The notes beneath the pieces are model-generated. The model was not told the DNA's origin and ran no database searches. It worked only from the letters and a program-made list of their open reading frames with translations. Positions 49,556 to 59,962 of a DNA stretch of 64,000 bases are shown here, in pieces. This DNA is from Nipponacmea schrenckii. Lineage: Eukaryota; Mollusca; Gastropoda; Lottiidae. The first letter of the stretch is position 1. Every line of letters begins with the position of its first letter. The position numbers were made by a program, and so were the translations under genes. Location of the stretch: contig JAUJPP010000003.1 of NCBI GenBank assembly GCA_030562195.1, positions 38,136,602 to 38,200,601 on the forward strand, given 5' to 3'.

Positions 49556-49835
49556 TCCCAGTTTGAATTTTTTAAAGAAAAATGGGCCTTTCTTTTTATT
49601 TAAAGTATAAATTTTAAAAATTATACAAGAAAATTATTGTATGAATATTGACAAAAGGGGTTGAAAAAGAATTTCATAAAAAATTTATTACAATGAATTT
49701 TAGTTATTATTTGGAAAAATTTTATCAGGGTTTTTCCCCCTTTTAAAAATGAAATCCTCTTTTTTAAGTATATTTTAAAAAATTCCTTTAAAAAGGGGGG
49801 AAAAAGGGCTTTTTAAAGGGGTATTACAATTGATT
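49556..49835. other. Homopolymer-rich, possibly mis-assembled or poorly polished segment
   Basis: Runs of A, T, C and G of 4-7 bases dominate. gggtttttcccccttttaaa is inversely repeated by ttttaaaaaggggggaaaaaggg. The texture is unlike both flanks. It could be a decayed TIR element or a low-quality gap fill. Confidence 0.4.
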
Positions 49836-51540
49836 TTAGTGTCTATTTAACGATTGTTAATGTCGCCTTGAACCTTGAAATACTAAATCGATTTAATTTT
49901 TAATGGAATTTTAATTTTAATTACCCTACATTAGGTCTTTGCGAATTACCTCATTCGAAAGACTAGAGGATATACCTACATATACAATGTCAAGCTATTA
50001 CATTGCAATATACAGTGTTCTCTCTTTTATAGATAGAACGAAATATTTTGAATTTGATTGGGTCACAGTTGCACACGTTCAAACATTGAAACATTGCTTC
50101 ATTTCAACACTGAATGTAATTTTGATTTAAAAAGCTATTTGATTCTCAAGGTAACCTAATACAAGGTTATCATATACTTGAACAACTTTAGTAGCCATTA
50201 AATTGCTGTTACAGTTAGCTAGTTAGAGCATGCCATCGAAATGAAAGCAATTATTGTCCAGAATAAAGTCCAATCCCTGAAGAATGAATGGAGTAGTAAA
50301 TCGTATTTCACCTGGGTATTTTGCTAGAATCGTACACGTTAGAGTATAACGAAGTACGTCGAATGTGACAAGTGAAGCATTGAATGGTACGGATTTCTGA
50401 AGATGATTTATAAAGTCTTCCCTATCTCTATGATATCTATATCATCTATCAATATCTCTAACACATTATATATATGTGTATAAAGTTGGCTTCATGTAAT
50501 GCTGTAATTTCATGAAATTGTAAGTTAGTGAATTCAGCAATTGAGAGCTATCACTGTAACAGACTGTAAACATTATGGCTATGGTTTACACACTACGTAT
50601 CAAGATATCTATCTGATTCATTGTCTTCGAAAACGTACAATCTAAACAATCGCTACATTTATGAATGCTGTGATACAAGAAAGGTGGATATGCTGTCAAC
50701 GTATAACTCATTTCGTTGTAGGATGACATGTTAGCTGATTTCATTCCCATTATACTTTGTAATCTCATTAACTGAAATAGTTTGTCAAAGTTTTTCTTTC
50801 ACAAGACTGATTAATGGTAACGATATATTGTTTCTTCTATTTCAACATTGTTTTCATCTTCTGTATAATTGTTTCCTTTATTAAGTAGATGATTGAATAG
50901 TTTCTAATTTGGAACTCTTTATCTGAAATTAAACCAAAAAAGCCACTAATATCCGGGTTTAAATTTGAATAATACATGTAATATGATTACAAGCAATATT
51001 AAACACTTCTTAGTAATTTGTTTCACGTCTCTCTTGTCTCATCGACTTAAAACACAAAGAATACCATTCTATTTAATTCGTAAGAAATAAACTGGATTGG
51101 CTTCAGAAAGTGCTTAAATTTCCTGCGACATGACCAGCCGATTGAGTTCATTATCAAAGAAGGCAAAGAGTTCAAAGGAGAGCCGAAATGGCCCAGCAAG
51201 TTAGAATATTGCTCACAAACTTAAAGGTCAAGGGTTCAAAGTCATAAGGTGCAGACAACGAGGACCATATTCAGTATTGAAATAAATCGGCCAACTTTTT
51301 AACTGTAATTATAAAATTTGTAATGTATTAAAGGACAGGCTATGCAATGGTTATTGCAACGTATTTAGGACATAAATTCGTTACGAAAGCTGGTTTAAAC
51401 CAAAACACCAGACTTTTTTGACCGGAAGAGATCACTAAGATAAATTTCATGCACGGTATCGCTTAAAATACATGACGCTGAAAGGTATATATTAGGTAAA
51501 TTAATCCATATCCTCTTTATACATGGTCTGATATCGTAAT
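49836..51540. other. Intergenic DNA upstream of the GPCR gene
   Basis: No gene recognised. A short ta/tg microsatellite (atatatatgtgtata) occurs near 50467. Confidence 0.4.
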
Positions 51541-51542
51541 AG

Positions 51543-51550
51543 TATAAATA
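51543..51550 (+). promoter_or_regulatory. Candidate TATA box of the GPCR gene
   Basis: TATAAATA, about 350 bp upstream of the start codon. A transcription start about 30 bp downstream (near 51575) would place the candidate 5'UTR intron just inside the transcript. In AT-rich DNA the motif is common, so confidence is modest. Confidence 0.4.
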
Positions 51551-51607
51551 AACAAACCGGTTCTCATTTATTTTGTATCGATTTCAGATAACTAAGAACT
51601 AAGGAGG

Positions 51608-51709
51608 GTGAGATGCTTGATTATTTTTATTGTTTACGCAAGGATTACGAGTTCCAGTGTAAATCCTCCCTACGCAGAGTCGTGACTCCATTTTTTTCTT
51701 CCTTTCCAG
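51608..51709 (+). other. Candidate 102-bp intron in the GPCR 5'UTR
   Basis: Donor GGAGG|GTGAGA at 51608 and acceptor with a strong polypyrimidine tract (tttttttcttcctttccag|att) ending at 51709. The resulting second exon runs through a short leader to the ATG at 51896. Signals are seen directly; splicing is inferred. Confidence 0.45.
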
Positions 51710-51874
51710 ATTACTGGTGTCAACGAAATCAGATTAAGAAATTCCAATGTTTGTATAGTGGTGATGAAAACAAAATTAAACTTACTGAGATAAGAATGAA
51801 GATATGCCGTCATTGAAAATCTTCTTCAAACTACGCTTAACAAATTAAAACAGGGTAAACATTATGTTAGAACA

Positions 51875-51880
51875 ATGTAA
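51875..51880 (+). promoter_or_regulatory. Start-stop minimal uORF (ATG TAA)
   Basis: ATGTAA lies 21 bases before the receptor's start codon, in the same frame. Such start-stop elements are known to hold ribosomes and lower downstream translation. Another short uORF (ATG at 51863) ends at 51884 and overlaps it. Confidence 0.5.
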
Positions 51881-51895
51881 GTAAACTTCTTAAAA

Positions 51896-52975
51896 ATGTC
51901 ATACTCAACATCAACACCTACACTTATGGACTATCAGATGGAAGATATGAACGTAAACGATACTGACTTAGATCTAGTTGGAAGCTACATTACCTCCTTG
52001 ACCACTCTAAAACCAAGGTCAGCTCGACCTGTCTCGTCAAGAAACATTTTTAAACAAACAAAGCTGGCACTAACGTTGTTTGAGATGAATTATTATGTGT
52101 TTCCTATCATAGTGGTGCTTGGATCTATTGGAAATATATTAGCGTACCTTGTGTTTACCAGGACAAAGTTTAGGAAAGTGTCTTCAGTGCGTTATCTAGC
52201 AGCTATTGCTGTTACTGATACGGGATTTCTTTGGACTTTCTTCTTAACAAATTTACAACTGTATTATCAAAAACCATTACTAACTTATGTTGGTGTCTGT
52301 CAGCTTGTGATGTTCTTGAATTATGGATTTACATTTTTAAGCATTTGGTATATGGTGGCTTTGGTGGTGGATCGGTTTATAGCTTTATACTTTCCATTAA
52401 AGAAACCCTCAATGTGTACCGTGTTCAGAGCAAAGCTCGTTATTGTATTCATGGGTGCGCTAGCTGTTGTGTGTTATTCCTATATTACATACTTTTATGG
52501 AGTTAATACCCGTTTTAAAAGGCTTAAATATTGTGGACCATTTAGTGAATTTGAAGAACACTATATGAATTTAGATAAAATTGATATTTTATTTGTGGCG
52601 GTAATACCCTACATTGTGATACTTATTATGGTGATTTTAATACTGATTAAGGGGTGTGAATATTACAAATTTTCAACAGACATGTCGCCATTGTCGAGCT
52701 CTACACGACGGAGAATGAACCGTCAAAATTCTTCCCAGTCTTCAACTCGTATTACCCGTGTTCTGTGTCCGGTAATTATAATGACCTTATTATTCAATCC
52801 CCCACAGAATATTATGAGGACCGTGATGAGATTCAGTCAAAGACCAGAACCACAATTAAACCAATGGCTTGTGCTCTGTAGAGTGTTTTATCTCGTGAAC
52901 TTTGCTATTAAATGCTTTTTGTATTTCGCTTTTTCTGGAAGCTTTAGGAGACGGTTTGAAGGATTTTATTTGTGA
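51896..52975 (+). CDS. Rhodopsin-class (class A) peptide-type G-protein-coupled receptor
   Basis: A seven-transmembrane receptor of 359 residues in one uninterrupted frame. The N-terminus carries a glycosylation sequon at N21. TM1 is about 66-88 with GN (N80, position 1.50). TM2 is 100-120 with D108 (2.50). TM3 is 132-156 starting with C135, paired with C213 in extracellular loop 2, and is followed by DRF (159-161), the DRY motif. TM4 is 179-200 and lacks the usual tryptophan. TM5 is 230-252 with P238. A basic Ser/Arg-rich loop 3 (253-286) follows, then TM6 at 287-309 without CWxP, and TM7 at 325-345. The TM7 NPxxY motif is changed to K-C-x-x-Y (339-343). The 'FPLKKPSMCT' loop 2 and overall pattern fit the expanded lophotrochozoan neuropeptide-receptor-like groups (FMRFamide/TRH-receptor-like), but the ligand cannot be named. 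The ATG has A at -3 and an in-frame stop at 51878. The frame ends early, just after helix 8 begins; see the shifted-frame tail. Confidence 0.93.
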   Translation: MSYSTSTPTLMDYQMEDMNVNDTDLDLVGSYITSLTTLKPRSARPVSSRNIFKQTKLALTLFEMNYYVFPIIVVLGSIGNILAYLVFTRTKFRKVSSVRYLAAIAVTDTGFLWTFFLTNLQLYYQKPLLTYVGVCQLVMFLNYGFTFLSIWYMVALVVDRFIALYFPLKKPSMCTVFRAKLVIVFMGALAVVCYSYITYFYGVNTRFKRLKYCGPFSEFEEHYMNLDKIDILFVAVIPYIVILIMVILILIKGCEYYKFSTDMSPLSSSTRRRMNRQNSSQSSTRITRVLCPVIIMTLLFNPPQNIMRTVMRFSQRPEPQLNQWLVLCRVFYLVNFAIKCFLYFAFSGSFRRRFEGFYL

Positions 52976-53111
52976 CTTCCGAATGAAGGTGAAACATTCG
53001 TGTGGGAGCGGCTCTGGAAGTGCATCCTCATTTGACTCTGATCCCCAGATTATAAGAATGGATGAAGATGGAGTGAAGAAACAATATGAAATAATTCAGT
53101 CGGCTATCTGA
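52956..53111 (+). pseudogene. GPCR helix 8 and cytoplasmic tail in the +1 frame (apparent frameshift)
   Basis: Directly after SGSFRRR (codons 347-353) the annotated frame gives six more residues and stops at 52973. Skipping one T of the TTT at 52955-52957 continues instead as LKDFICDFR. This is an amphipathic basic helix with a cysteine suitable for palmitoylation, as expected of helix 8. A Ser/Gly/Asp-rich tail and a C-terminal QSAI follow, which fits a class I PDZ ligand (S-x-hydrophobic). The tail is 51 codons, which would make a receptor of 404 residues. There is no splice site that could bridge the frames. It could be a true 1-nt insertion allele, a sequencing error, or a recently truncated receptor. 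Confidence 0.7.
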
Positions 53112-53124
53112 TATTCTATATTTT

Positions 53125-54069
53125 TATACGCCAACATGAAATGTGTAGCGTATATTGTCGACACCATTGTCTTTCGTCTGTCCGTCCACAATTGTTCGTT
53201 AACACTCTAGAAAGAGTGTGTGAGTGTTAGTAATCGTAGACAAGTGTGCCATTCCTGGCGAATTTTTTTGAAACTTAACGTTAGAGTATGTTATAACCTA
53301 ATGATGAACCATATTGGAAATCAGCCAAATCGAAAAATATTAAATATTATCGCGTTGAATTTTATCTTGTAAACACTCTAAAGAGAATAATTCTTAATTG
53401 ACTTTGAAAACTTGGCATGAGTATTTGTTATTACCCAAACCCTATTAAAAATCAGATAAAATCAGTTATTGCCCTTGTTTTTGAAGGGGAGTTTAATTGT
53501 TTGACTCGTTAACACTCTAGATCGCACAATTCTTGACTAATTTTGACGAAACTTTCTGAAATAATTCTATAAAATGCGTTTGATTTTTCGCTCGTAAACA
53601 CTCTAAAGGCACTATTTCTTCACAGATTTTGACGAAGCTGGCTGAAATAGTTAATTATCACCTAAGGATGAACCCTATTGAAAATAAAAAATAAATAAAT
53701 ATGTAATATGAATTATTGCCTTGGTTCTTTTAAAGGCGTTTGATTTATGGCGCCTAAACACTCTACAAGGCTCAATTCTTTTAATAATTGTGACGTAACT
53801 TGCTGAAATTGTTTATTATCACCCAAGGATGAACCATATTGAAAATCAAAAAACCAAAGATGAACCATATTGAAAATCAAAAAACCAAAAAATATTCAAT
53901 TAATTATTACCTGATAGAAGGTACATTTCTTGACAGATTTTAATGAAATACTGTACAATTATCAACCCAGATAAAAAGTGTCTCATTCCGGTGATTGTAA
54001 CTGTACTGTCAAAATTTTGTTCAAATTCAATGCTATCTGTGGGCGTATATTACCTTGTCTGGCAAGCTA
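53125..54069 (+). repeat. Dispersed 'tatacgcc...aaacactctaga' repeat, copy 2, with internal tandem units
   Basis: Begins tttttatacgccaacatgaaatgtgtagcgtatattgtc and ends ctgtactgtcaaaattttgttcaaattcaatgctatctgtgggcgtatattaccttgtctggcaagct, matching the copy at 42846. The interior has about five degenerate units of a (g)t(t/a)aacactcta(g/a)a...attctt...gaaact...aaggatgaacc(a/c)tattgaaaatca block (starting near 53198, 53368, 53507, 53593 and 53754). A 34-bp doublet aaagatgaaccatattgaaaatcaaaaaacc lies at 53825-53887. TATACGCC at the left and GGGCGTATA near the right are inverted. It starts 14 bp after the shifted-frame stop of the receptor, so it forms any 3'UTR there. Confidence 0.85.
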
Positions 54070-56140
54070 TCGCTATGTTCTTCTGTGCCTTTCTCAAATA
54101 ACCTTTCAGACACCGTAATTTCTTACAACAATCCACTTGTCACAAATTTTGAAACATCAAAGGGCGCCCATATTATAAACAAGCAGGAAGTTCAAGACAA
54201 TGAATAGAGGTATTGGCTGACATGTTTCCAATACTAGTGTATTAGACGAGATTTATGTCATTTGACATCTTTTGATTATTTTCTAGTCCCACTCGAAGCT
54301 GTCGGAAGTGAAACTGTGTCTTTATGACCTGGAATACCAACATGTTTATGTACTTTAAGACACTATGATTTCGGTATACAAAATACATTATATTCTATCA
54401 GGTTTCTCAGAAAAAGAAACTTATTTAAAACTGTTCAGTGAAACAATATTTGATCTAAACTTGACTATAATAGGTTTTATCAAGATTGGATAAACTGTAA
54501 CTTCTACTAGAAATGGGCGTATAAGGATTGTTAACTGAAATATATATTTTCCTAAAGTACTTTTTGAGGACAGATTGACATGTTAAATTTGATTGAAGCA
54601 TCATGTTAAAGTAATGATTATCCTCTCTTTGAAATCTATGTGACCTTTGTAATGAGAAATCTGCACAAAATAACAAAATTGACACTTTTATGGCATATTA
54701 GAAACTAATTTCTCGGTCGATTGCATAAAATCACACTTTGGAAATATCAAATTTGTTGACGACAAAGACGGCTGAATATTATGATATATGATGAATTTGA
54801 AAATACACTGTAGCTAGTAGTTACAAATAATTCGTTCTATGTAACCGATTATACAATTATTTATTTTGACCACTTGCTATTTAAGCGGAAGATTACGTCA
54901 GCGTCCTGTGGTTCCACTAATCTGCCAATAATTTATTTAACGGCTTGATATCCATAACTTTTTAACTTAGCTTAACTAACAAAGATGTACGCTGAAAGGT
55001 GAAACTCTACTCTCTGCTATGTGGGGTAAAAAAGTATATATAAGGGATATTGGAAATTTTTGTAAAATTTTTGGCAAAAATATATAAGAGGATTTTGGCT
55101 CTAAATTTATAACTGAAAAAATCAAAACTAATGAAAATAACCAACATAAACGCCTAATTGTAAAGACATATGGCTCGTATTTATTCTGAAAGTTTCAATT
55201 AAAAATTTACTAATGAGTGTATGAAGCCATACACCAAAATAGGTCTAAGTTGCAAACTTAACAATAAGTATACTATATTTAAAAAATTCAAAAAAAAATA
55301 TGTTCAGGTAAAATTTATGACGAGAATTTTGCATACTGCTCCTTAAAGGTAAAAAGTACCATCCTTGCATATTGAGTAAATACAGGTAAATACATGTGCT
55401 TTGGTTGTGTATGTCAATTTTGTTTTTGTTATTTGTGAAAGAAACTATTTGATATACACTTTGATGTTTTGTCTCTTTTACATTGCAATAGTAGTAAATG
55501 GCGAAAGACAATAACAGGTAGATATACATACTGTCTTGAACATTTATCACCCTTCAATATGTAACATTTGTTTCAGTGCAAGAGGGCAGATACATGGCAT
55601 TTCCAGCAAGATGTCATTCTTGCATTTCCAGGGGCTTGACACGGAAAAGTGCTTTTAATCTAAAGCTACACGTTTAAGATGACAGATAAATAAGTACACC
55701 TTTATCAATAAACGTGTAGGAAATATTGCTGGTATAATTAATGAATATGCAGAGAGCAAATGTGACAATTTGCTAGAATTTCATCCGTGAAGTTGAATTC
55801 CTTTCAGATAAAAATCTTCTTTACAATTTCCATTAAGATTGTCTGTGATAGCGTACAAAGAGTATATTGCATTAAATGTTCCATTCACGCAAACTAAATG
55901 TAAAAGGCAAACATGATTTCAATAATGATTATACATGCTCGAAATGATATTGAATAGATTTATGTCTGCTTTTATTTCCAGAATCTTTTTCAATATAAAA
56001 GTTTTTTATCCTAACCCTCAAAGATAAGTATTGATTTTAGAAAGCTTTAGTAATGTATGAAATTTACTCTACTTACTAGCGAATGATTGCGTCCGAAGCA
56101 GTGTTAACCATGCTTTAGGCTGCCTGGCAATGATAGAAGG
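54070..56140. other. Intergenic AT-rich DNA
   Basis: No gene recognised. A 101-codon minus frame (55550-55245) is AT-driven (Y, F, I, N) with no motif. Confidence 0.4.
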
Positions 56141-56141
56141 A

Positions 56142-56147
56142 TTTATT
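56142..56147 (-). terminator. Polyadenylation signal AATAAA
   Basis: Minus-strand AATAAA 50 bp downstream of the stop codon (56197-56199) of the cysteine-rich exon, a normal position for cleavage and polyadenylation. Confidence 0.6.
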
Positions 56148-56196
56148 TCCATACTTTAAAAGAAAATGGCTAAGCTAGCTCGCGGATTTAGAGGTC

Positions 56197-56455
56197 CTAG
56201 ATACAGGTCTGGCAAAAGTTGAGATAATAATTGGCTTTTGCGCTGTGAACCTTGGGTGTTGGAGCGACCATGCGTACATCGTAAGGATTGGACAATGAAC
56301 CGGGTCTGAGTGGCAAAGGCACGCAGATTTCAAATTGACAGTTGGGAATTGAACAAGGGTAACCTTTTTTGCGCTGGCAACATTTTCCTTGATACACACC
56401 ACTGCGAGTGTCTGGACACTTTCTGAAACAATTGTTATTTGCACTACTCTGAACA
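56197..56455 (-). CDS. Terminal exon of a small secreted cysteine-rich protein
   Basis: An 85-codon segment on the minus strand ending in TAG, clearly richer in G+C and more protein-like than its surroundings. Nine cysteines occur: a first cluster CFRKC, then a CC pair 12 residues later, C-x7-C-x4-C-x4-C spacing after it, and a final CQTC near the end. The middle is proline/leucine-rich (PLPLRPG) with NPYDVR. No lysine- or asparagine-run bias is seen. A splice acceptor (gtattagttacag|t) lies at 56456, and an AATAAA follows the stop. The cysteine count fits an extracellular disulfide-bonded peptide. I do not recognise the family; a shell-matrix, mucus or signalling protein are all possible. 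The frame is also open upstream of the acceptor but has no ATG, so an upstream exon is needed. Confidence 0.6.
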
Positions 56456-57520
56456 CTGTAACTAATACTCAAACTGTACAAACTGTAAACTTAATATTCA
56501 TATTATAAAGTGCATATTATGAAAAAACAAACTTGCTAAACAAAATTCCATTGGATGAGATATTATACTGATAATATGAGTTTTTAATCAAGCAATAACT
56601 ATTACTAGAATTCAGTACCTATTAATGGAAATTCCTATAAATAAACTTTGATAATCATTGCGATCATAATTTTATAATAACAAATTCCGGTAATTACATC
56701 TGAACATAGACATCAGAATGATTGATTTTAACCAAATCAGCTGTTGGCTATATTTTTTTTTCATTTTCTGGATCACATCGCCAACGCCTTTGTTCTAATT
56801 AGATAATAAGTACTTTAAGTTGTTGGCTGTTGAGTCAGGAATTCTGTTCAAAAAAGGCTTTCAAACATTGCTAGTGACATCGTCCGAACTCCACGACCCG
56901 CCCATTACATGTTAATGCATTGGAAATATAATTCATGAGAATTAGTATTATTTATATTTTGTCTTCGATATATTGAGAAAAGTGACATGGGTAAATAAAA
57001 TGTAATGTGCGGTGCGACAGAATTTCAATGATGGCAATATGGCGAATCTTTCATCTGGTTGGAGGCCTCGCATTGACTATCAATGACTCGCATTTAACTC
57101 TTCATTTAAAAGCTGTTTGAGATGATTTTAATCTTCGAATCTACGACACGTAATGTAAAGATGCAATTCCTTTCTGCGATTGTGCGATTACATGAAATAA
57201 GAGACATACAAAAAGAAAATCCAGCAACTAAACAGGCTGTACTGTAGATATAAAACTACTCAGTTTATGGTTTATGGCTGTTAAATTTGCGATACAGACA
57301 CCATATATCTAATTAGATCCGACAAATCGATTACTTACCCAGCATTAAGAAATAAAAATTTCTGTAATTTCAGAATTAATATTCAATGTAAAATTTTAAT
57401 TTTCATTAATTTATTTGATAATGTCTTCTACTTTAATGTTACGTTTGTTGTTTCCATTATAAGTACTACTATAAAACACACACCACTTCTAAATAATTCA
57501 GACTTAAAACTTGTAGCCAC

Positions 57521-57889
57521 TTGTTCATTGCTTTGCTTTTGCATCCGATAAAGTTACAAGACTCTCAATATTATCTTTGTGCTAATCTTATTCAAAGAAA
57601 AAAGATATTCAAAAAGAGTTTTGTTGTCAATTGTAATTCTCGCCAAAAACATTGCAACATTAAAACCAGACAAGGCTATTATAATATATATTTTTTAAGC
57701 TTTATCAAAATACAAGAAGTTCCTGCACCTGATGTCTATCGACATGTCAGTTTCATATTTGTCTTACGTATAATCTTCCAAAATAACTATGTTTTTCAAC
57801 CATCGTCATTCATGAGAGAAGATCATTTGAAGGAAAAAGTACGTTGTCATCATTATTCGGTCGAACTTCTGTGGATTAGTCCAGACTGA
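57521..57889 (+). other. 122-codon open stretch without recognised content
   Basis: The longest unexplained frame in this part. It begins at a TTG, is rich in I, F, N, K and Y as chance AT-rich frames are, and has no domain, signal or convincing splice site. It lies in the proposed intron of the cysteine-rich gene, on the opposite strand. Reported for completeness, not as a gene. Confidence 0.15.
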
Positions 57890-59699
57890 ATTCGAATTTG
57901 ATACAAATGTATGTCTGAACGTTCTTGTTAAAAGTAAAGCTTCTTTTAACTTTTAATATAATGAACATCAGAAAACCATTAAATAAACATCTACCAAAAT
58001 CGCATTCACAACGGAACCTATTAATTTTATCGAACCTTCCAGTCTTTTAGCAATTTTATTTCTTCAACATCTGTCAAATGCTGAATAGGAGTTCAATAGA
58101 ATTTGTTGACTGGCATTGTAGATTCGTTTTTAATCATTTAAACGGAAGTTGGAATTAAAAAAAAAACACATGAATTGAACATTTCTTTCGATTCAGCCTT
58201 CGAGACAGATTTACATTTACATTTATTTCTAATGCTTTAATGTCATGCGGATGTGATGATGGAAGCACGTAGTCAAGATCGGTCTATTTCCGGCAGTACT
58301 CGTTAATATTTAAATGACGTGATTGATGAGTGATATCAATGAAATGAGGCTAGTAGATCGCCATAGGCCTTTGTCTGCAACGACTCCAGAATAACCACAA
58401 TTAGCAACCCCTGACCAAGTTATCAAATTACTAAATACTTCACATTCTTTATTCTACAACCACAAAGTTACAAATGATAAGTTTTATTAAATCTTGGCCC
58501 TCAGTCACCACTTTATGCCTAATTATAATTTACTTAAAACTCCTAATCAATTCTAGAACTACTAAAACTAGTAGATGATAATGAGTGGATTAAAGAAGGT
58601 ATAATAATAACACTGTAAATCCAATCTATCATGTGGAAATATGGTACATTCAAAGTTGTTTTCTTAATAACGTAACTGTGGCATGTATTTCCTGTATTAA
58701 TCAATGACATTACGTTATTTGTTCAGCAATTCACCGACTTCTGTCTAAATAAAATTTTATATTAAGTGTGCGTCGTTCGTTTGATTTCTTATTATCTTAA
58801 TATCTATTACGCTTTAAATCATTCATCCCATTTGTTGAGATTAATGGTTGGACTGAAAAACCAATTTCAGCCATTTGTTACTTAAAATATCACAGATAAA
58901 ATACCCCAAAATCAATGAATTCTGTAAACAAGTCTGATCCAAAAACATGATTTTCCCATTTCTGAAACTCAACTGGCCAATAAAAAAGCTTTGTGAATCG
59001 GTATTGTTGATGTTAAACGAGCAATCTATTACTCTCAAGTTGAAGTTATTTGTAAGATTGATTTGTTAAAGGTAACAACAAGAAGCGTTATAATCAATAT
59101 TGTTTCAGATGATGTTGTAAAGACTTCCTTGCTGGCGTCTGGAGATTACAGATCATGTTAACATTTATCACCTTAATAAAACTTCAATTGACATTCGTAC
59201 AATTTCTATTACACTTACCATTTTTCGTGATTGAACAAAACATGACACAAGTCCCATTACAGTCGCAGACTTTTAATGTAACTTTCTAGTATCGTTAACA
59301 TGGGGTCTTGAAGAACATTGTCATTGATGCATCTCTCAAGGATGCACTTCCCATCCATCTATCAATCTTTCATTAAAAGAAATGGTAAATTGAATGTATT
59401 AAAATATTTATAGATAGACTTTCTGTTACTTTTTTATACACCTAACTTACATTTATTTGCTATTCCCATAATGCCTCACGTCCGAAGAACTCCAATGAAC
59501 ATTTGTTAAAGGAAATGCTAATGAATTAAAATTTTCTGCCAATTTTTTCCAAAATATAAGTTACCTTAATAGAATTTAATGTCGTAAGACATTAATACAC
59601 TTTACCTAAGATTCATCTGATTCCTACTAATGAGTGGTCAATGCCGAATAGAGTCCATAAATGCAGTGTCAGAATACATTAACAATATCTTACTATCAC

Positions 59700-59758
59700 T
59701 AGCATGTCAACATCCATCCGTCCATCAAACTAACGGCCAACATCAGCCACAAAAGCAT
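59700..59758 (-). CDS. Candidate signal-peptide exon of the cysteine-rich gene
   Basis: On the minus strand an ATG at 59758 opens MLLWLMLAVSLMDGWMLTC, a textbook hydrophobic signal sequence, and runs into a stop unless spliced. A GT at 59699-59698 (ta|gtgata) would end the exon in phase 2. The terminal exon's acceptor at 56456 also needs phase 2, giving a TAT codon at the join and a protein of 105 residues. Phase and topology agree, but the donor is weak, the intron would be 3.2 kb, and an alternative donor (gcc|gttagt, about 59725) exists with a different phase. Intermediate exons could also exist. Confidence 0.35.
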
Positions 59759-59962
59759 GGATGTTTTCGATGCCACTGCCTTCAAAGAATATACCACAGC
59801 AGAGACGAATAAACTAGAGTTCGTTTCAGCCGAAAAATACATTTTCTTGCATAAGTCATAGATCTCCTGATTCTGACCAAGCCTGAACAATTGTATTCTC
59901 AAAACTGAAAGAGCATGGGTACAAATAGATAGCAACCAAAAACAGACTTTATGTCGAAGCAC

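Noticed and set aside
52231..52506. Alternative frame inside the GPCR
   Set aside because: It is fully overlapped by the receptor frame, which carries the conserved family motifs.
55245..55550. 101-codon minus frame with hydrophobic segments
   Set aside because: It is Y, F, I and N-rich as expected from AT-rich DNA and has no conserved motif.
56175..56456. Second minus frame over the cysteine-rich exon (starts MFRVVQ)
   Set aside because: The other frame has the ordered cysteines and proline-rich segment, a better acceptor phase and a stop followed by AATAAA. This one is its shadow.
59699..59962. 87-codon minus frame as an independent protein
   Set aside because: Its apparent first codon is GTG, not ATG. 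Only the last 19 codons, from an ATG with a signal-like sequence, are useful as a candidate exon.
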